This document shows, in pieces, positions 61,199 through 64,000 of a DNA stretch of 64,000 nt. The notes beneath the pieces were generated by a model. It was not told where the DNA came from and searched no databases. It saw only the letters and a program-made list of their open reading frames with translations. Origin of the DNA: Promerops cafer (lineage: Eukaryota; Chordata; Aves; Passeriformes; Nectariniidae); contig VZSE01009986.1 in assembly GCA_013398275.1 (NCBI GenBank), positions 96,400 through 160,399 of the forward strand, given 5' to 3'. The stretch's first letter is position 1. Each line of letters begins with the position of its first letter. A program made the translations under genes and the position numbers.

Positions 61199-63156
61199 CT
61201 GCAAGAGAGCAGCAGGAGTTACTGGGGCTGCTTCCAGAGGGAGCTGGGCAGGCACTGCCCTGGAGCTGACAGGCACTGTGCCATCATCCTCTTCAGCCCA
61301 ACAGCCCAGCCCCGGGACGGGGCAATGCCCTCCCTGGCCACCACACCCGTATCAGGACCAGCCAGGAATAAGGAATATGTGCCAAAGCACTGAGGAGCAA
61401 AAATAAGCCAAGGCATTGAGCCACGTGCACAGGACAGTTCTGACAGAGGCTTACAGACAAGGGAGCCACTATGGATCAAAACCTCTTTTTGTTACAAGGT
61501 TCTGTTCTGACAGATGTCAGTGAAAGCCACATTTCCTGGTGGCCCTGGAGATCTGCCCCACAGTGACACAGCCAGCCCCAAGCATGGCACAGCAATTCCT
61601 CAGTTACTGGAGGGGCTGGTCATTGCCTACAGACCAAACTTGCAGCTCTGAACACCCAGGGGAAAGAACCATTTACACACTGAACACATTCCACACTCAA
61701 ATAAGGCCTGAAATCCAAATCAGTTCATTTGAATTCAACCAGTCTTTGCCTGAAATGCAGCCAGAGGTCTCAGTTCCAAGTTACTCTCAAGTCACAGCAA
61801 ACAGACCAATGTGAACATTACTGAAGCCAAAAGCCACTTACGTTTTTGCACTTGCTTCAAGGAACAATAAACCTGTTCAGAGACAGAGGTTTGACAGTCA
61901 GTGCACAACACACCTCGAAGAGCCTGAAGTCAGACACATCACGACCTTCCCATTACATGCAAAACACTATTTTAGTACTAAGCAAGCTTTTGTGACTATG
62001 TTAAGGCATCGACACAAGGTGATTGCTAGAACTACGCACAGTTAGCAGACTGCCTGAGGCACAGCAGGAGTCTGTACATACAATTCCACGACTCTGGAAG
62101 TGTAAGCTTGCAGCTATCAATGCTGAGGATTCACTTTAACATCACTATCTTGTAGGAAATGTACCAGCTCAAGAGAAAAAAACACACCATTTTCTTCAGC
62201 AAATTGTTTGGCTTCTTCATATGTAACATCCCTCTGTGCTTCCAGGTCTGCTTTGTTTCCTATGAGGATTATCACCTGGGTCAGGAGAGACAAAGTTAGT
62301 CTGGGCAAAAAGCTTAGCAGCATTTTCACTGCCACCTTCATTATTAATGAGACTTTTTTAAAAAAACAAAGGGAAATATGCAGAGCAGATTATCTACAGA
62401 AGCCATGCTCCTTCAGGAGAACTCTGCTCTAGCATTCCCCACTCTGGGAAAGCAGGAACAGCATCTCCAGCTGTCACTTTCCAAGGCTTTAGGGTGTTCT
62501 CATGAGATGAGGTCCTAAAAAGCAGTGGTGCTGCTCTTTACTCATGAGCTGTACCCTGAGCCACTTCTTGCAGTTGTTTAATCAGCTCCTAATTCAGACA
62601 GAATCTTTAGAGCTTTCTCATCAGTTTGGTGCTAAAGTATTTTAGAGGCATTCAGGAACAGACTGAAGAACAACAGCCCTGTGGAATGGGCACAGAGACC
62701 CAGAAGGATCTTCCTCCACAAAACCTAGTCAGCTTTTGCTGGAGATGCAATTTACATTCCAGCCTAAGGACAGCATTCACCTCTTAACTGACACAAAGCA
62801 AGAAGGAGTAACACAAGTCAAGGCTGGTCCAGATTTCTTCCCAATTTTGTCTCCAACTGCTTCAAACAGACCCTGAGAGGTGAGTGGCACAAGAAGAGTT
62901 TTAGAGGAAGCCCTTTTGCTCCAGCTGCAGTAGGGAAGTGAATCACTGCACTCTGCAAGTAGGGACAGGAGCAGTGCAGAAAACACAGGCAGCTCTTGCA
63001 GAGACCACTGCAGTGCTTTGGCCTGAGCCTCCCACCGCTTGCTCAGGGAGAAGTAATCTTGCTTTTAAGCTAAATTAAGTCCAACTTACAGTATTTGGAT
63101 TGGTGAGGTTCCTTGCATCTGTCAGCCAGCTGCTTAAGTGATTATACGTACTTCTT
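61021..63156 (-). CDS. RAB14: RAB14, last four coding exons (partial gene)
   Basis: Encodes residues 95-215 of a 215-residue Rab GTPase that controls traffic between early endosomes, recycling compartments and the Golgi. Exons 5' to 3': 63090-63156 (RRSTYNHLSSWLTDARNLTN), 62188-62275 (VIILIGNKADLEAQRDVTYE...), 61842-61872 (GLLFLEASAK) and 61021-61198 (GENVEDAFLEAAKKIYQN to EGCGC). Visible nucleotide-binding motifs are NKAD (G4) and EASAK (G5). The C-terminal CGC is the double-geranylgeranylation signal. The protein appears identical to human over this part. Exons with the P loop and switch regions lie beyond 64,000. Exon phases (2, 0, 1, 2) fit. Confidence 0.96.
61842..61872 (-). CDS. RAB14: RAB14 31-base exon with G5 box
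   Basis: A very small exon coding LLFLEASAK plus split codons at both ends. Acceptor GAACAG at 61,873, donor GTAAGT. It supplies the SAK guanine-contact motif and is too short for ORF-based finding. Confidence 0.93.
62188..62275 (-). CDS. RAB14: RAB14 exon with G4 box NKAD
   Basis: Codes V118 to the first base of G147; contains LIGNKADLEAQRDVTYEEAK. The guanine-specificity motif NKxD is intact. Acceptor CCCAG, donor GTGTGT. Confidence 0.95.
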
Positions 63157-64000
63157 CTGCAAAGAATCAAGAGAGGACACTTTTAGCCTTTTATAAAATA
63201 TTTAGGTGCCAACAGCACAGTCAGCATCCAAACACAGCAACATCCATCATCCTTGTTGTTCTCCCCACCTCAAGACAGACAAAGCAGCAGCAGTGTGGAC
63301 TCAGACCACAAATTCAAGTCAACTTTAAACCCTTGGAGCAGCTCTTACACTGCCACTGGAAAGCCAGACCAATTCCCACTGCTAGCACACAGCTCTGCAC
63401 TCAGACAAGGCTGGTGCTGGTTTGAACAGAACACATTAAAGAGTTTCCTGTTAAATACTCTTACAGAACACAGTGCAGCAGAACAGCACTTGAGTAACAA
63501 ACTGCAGAAGGTCATGTTTCACTGAAGATTTACACAAACAGGAAATACACCTACATATGCAGGAAAAAACAAAGAGGTGCCTGAAGAATACCAAGATAGC
63601 CCCAGAGGAAGATGAGAGACGTGTGAAAGCAAAAGTATTTCATGTTCCATCTGATGCATTATTGTTTGAGCAGCATCTTTAGTTGTCACCTCTAGAGGAG
63701 GGCAGGGTGGCTCCTGTGCAGTGCCAGGCTGCTGGGGAGGAGGCCCAGGGTCAGGCTGAGGCCAGGCTCTCCCCCCACATGCCACGGGCAGCTCCGCACG
63801 TTCACTGCGGCACAGCCGCGCTCTGGGCTGGGCCCGCTGAGGACAGCCCTGCCAGGTGAGCAGCACTGCCACTGCCTCCACAGCAGCAACATCCACGTGC
63901 TGAAGAGCAGACTCTAAGGACAAAGCCAGTTCTTTAAAACAACTTCAACACAGGTGGTCACAGCCTGAAGTGCAAACTCCTCAGGCTCATCAGCAGCGAG
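63157..64000 (-). other. RAB14: RAB14 intron at right window edge
   Basis: No RAB14 exon is recognisable here. An open frame on the minus strand (63,519-63,923) has no Rab motif and is treated as chance. Confidence 0.7.

Noticed and set aside
63519..63923. 134-codon minus-strand open frame at the right edge
   Set aside because: No Rab motif (WDTAGQE or GDMGVGKS) and no fitting exon phase; treated as intronic.

Overview
The window is vertebrate nuclear DNA, almost certainly from a bird. Genes are split into many short exons with GT-AG (occasionally GC-AG) introns. Promoters sit in CpG islands, and two 3' ends of the avian-type CR1 LINE lie in introns. Gene order and orientation, TRAF1(-) / C5(-) / CNTRL(+) / RAB14(-), match human 9q33. 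No bacterial, viral, CRISPR or defence system is present. I rebuilt all exons by reading splice sites and comparing translations with remembered human orthologues; no alignment was run.

Layout. 163-383: first coding exon of TRAF1 (minus; rest of gene lies left of the window), with its probable upstream CpG-island promoter at about 1.38-2.1 kb. 2.1-10.95 kb: intergenic DNA with no convincing gene. 10,959-29,662: complete complement C5 (minus), 41 coding exons, an in-frame 1678-residue prepro-C5 close to the human 1676, with an HNF1-type palindrome about 100 bases upstream of the start codon. 29.8-31.08 kb: short head-to-head intergenic stretch. 31.08-31.6 kb: CpG-island promoter and 5' UTR exon of CNTRL. 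32,590-57,807: centriolin (CNTRL, plus), 41 coding exons, about 2290 codons (leucine-rich repeats, long coiled coil, proline-rich linker, second coiled coil). Its 3' UTR ends near 58.6 kb. 59.25-64 kb: last four coding exons and long 3' UTR of RAB14 (minus), converging on CNTRL.

The genes are not one pathway. TRAF1 is a TNF-receptor signalling adaptor and C5 a plasma protein; CNTRL is a maternal-centriole/midbody protein and RAB14 an endosome-Golgi small GTPase. They are an old syntenic block with housekeeping promoters (CNTRL) beside tissue-restricted ones (C5).

Most worth checking: a RING-finger half in TRAF1, which mammalian TRAF1 lacks; a one-base frame conflict at the CNTRL exon 17/18 splice junction; GC-AG introns in both C5 and CNTRL; a C5a without the unpaired cysteine and glycosylation sequon of the human peptide; a CNTRL upstream ORF whose stop overlaps the main start; and GC-rich tandem repeats holding two of the three assembly gaps.
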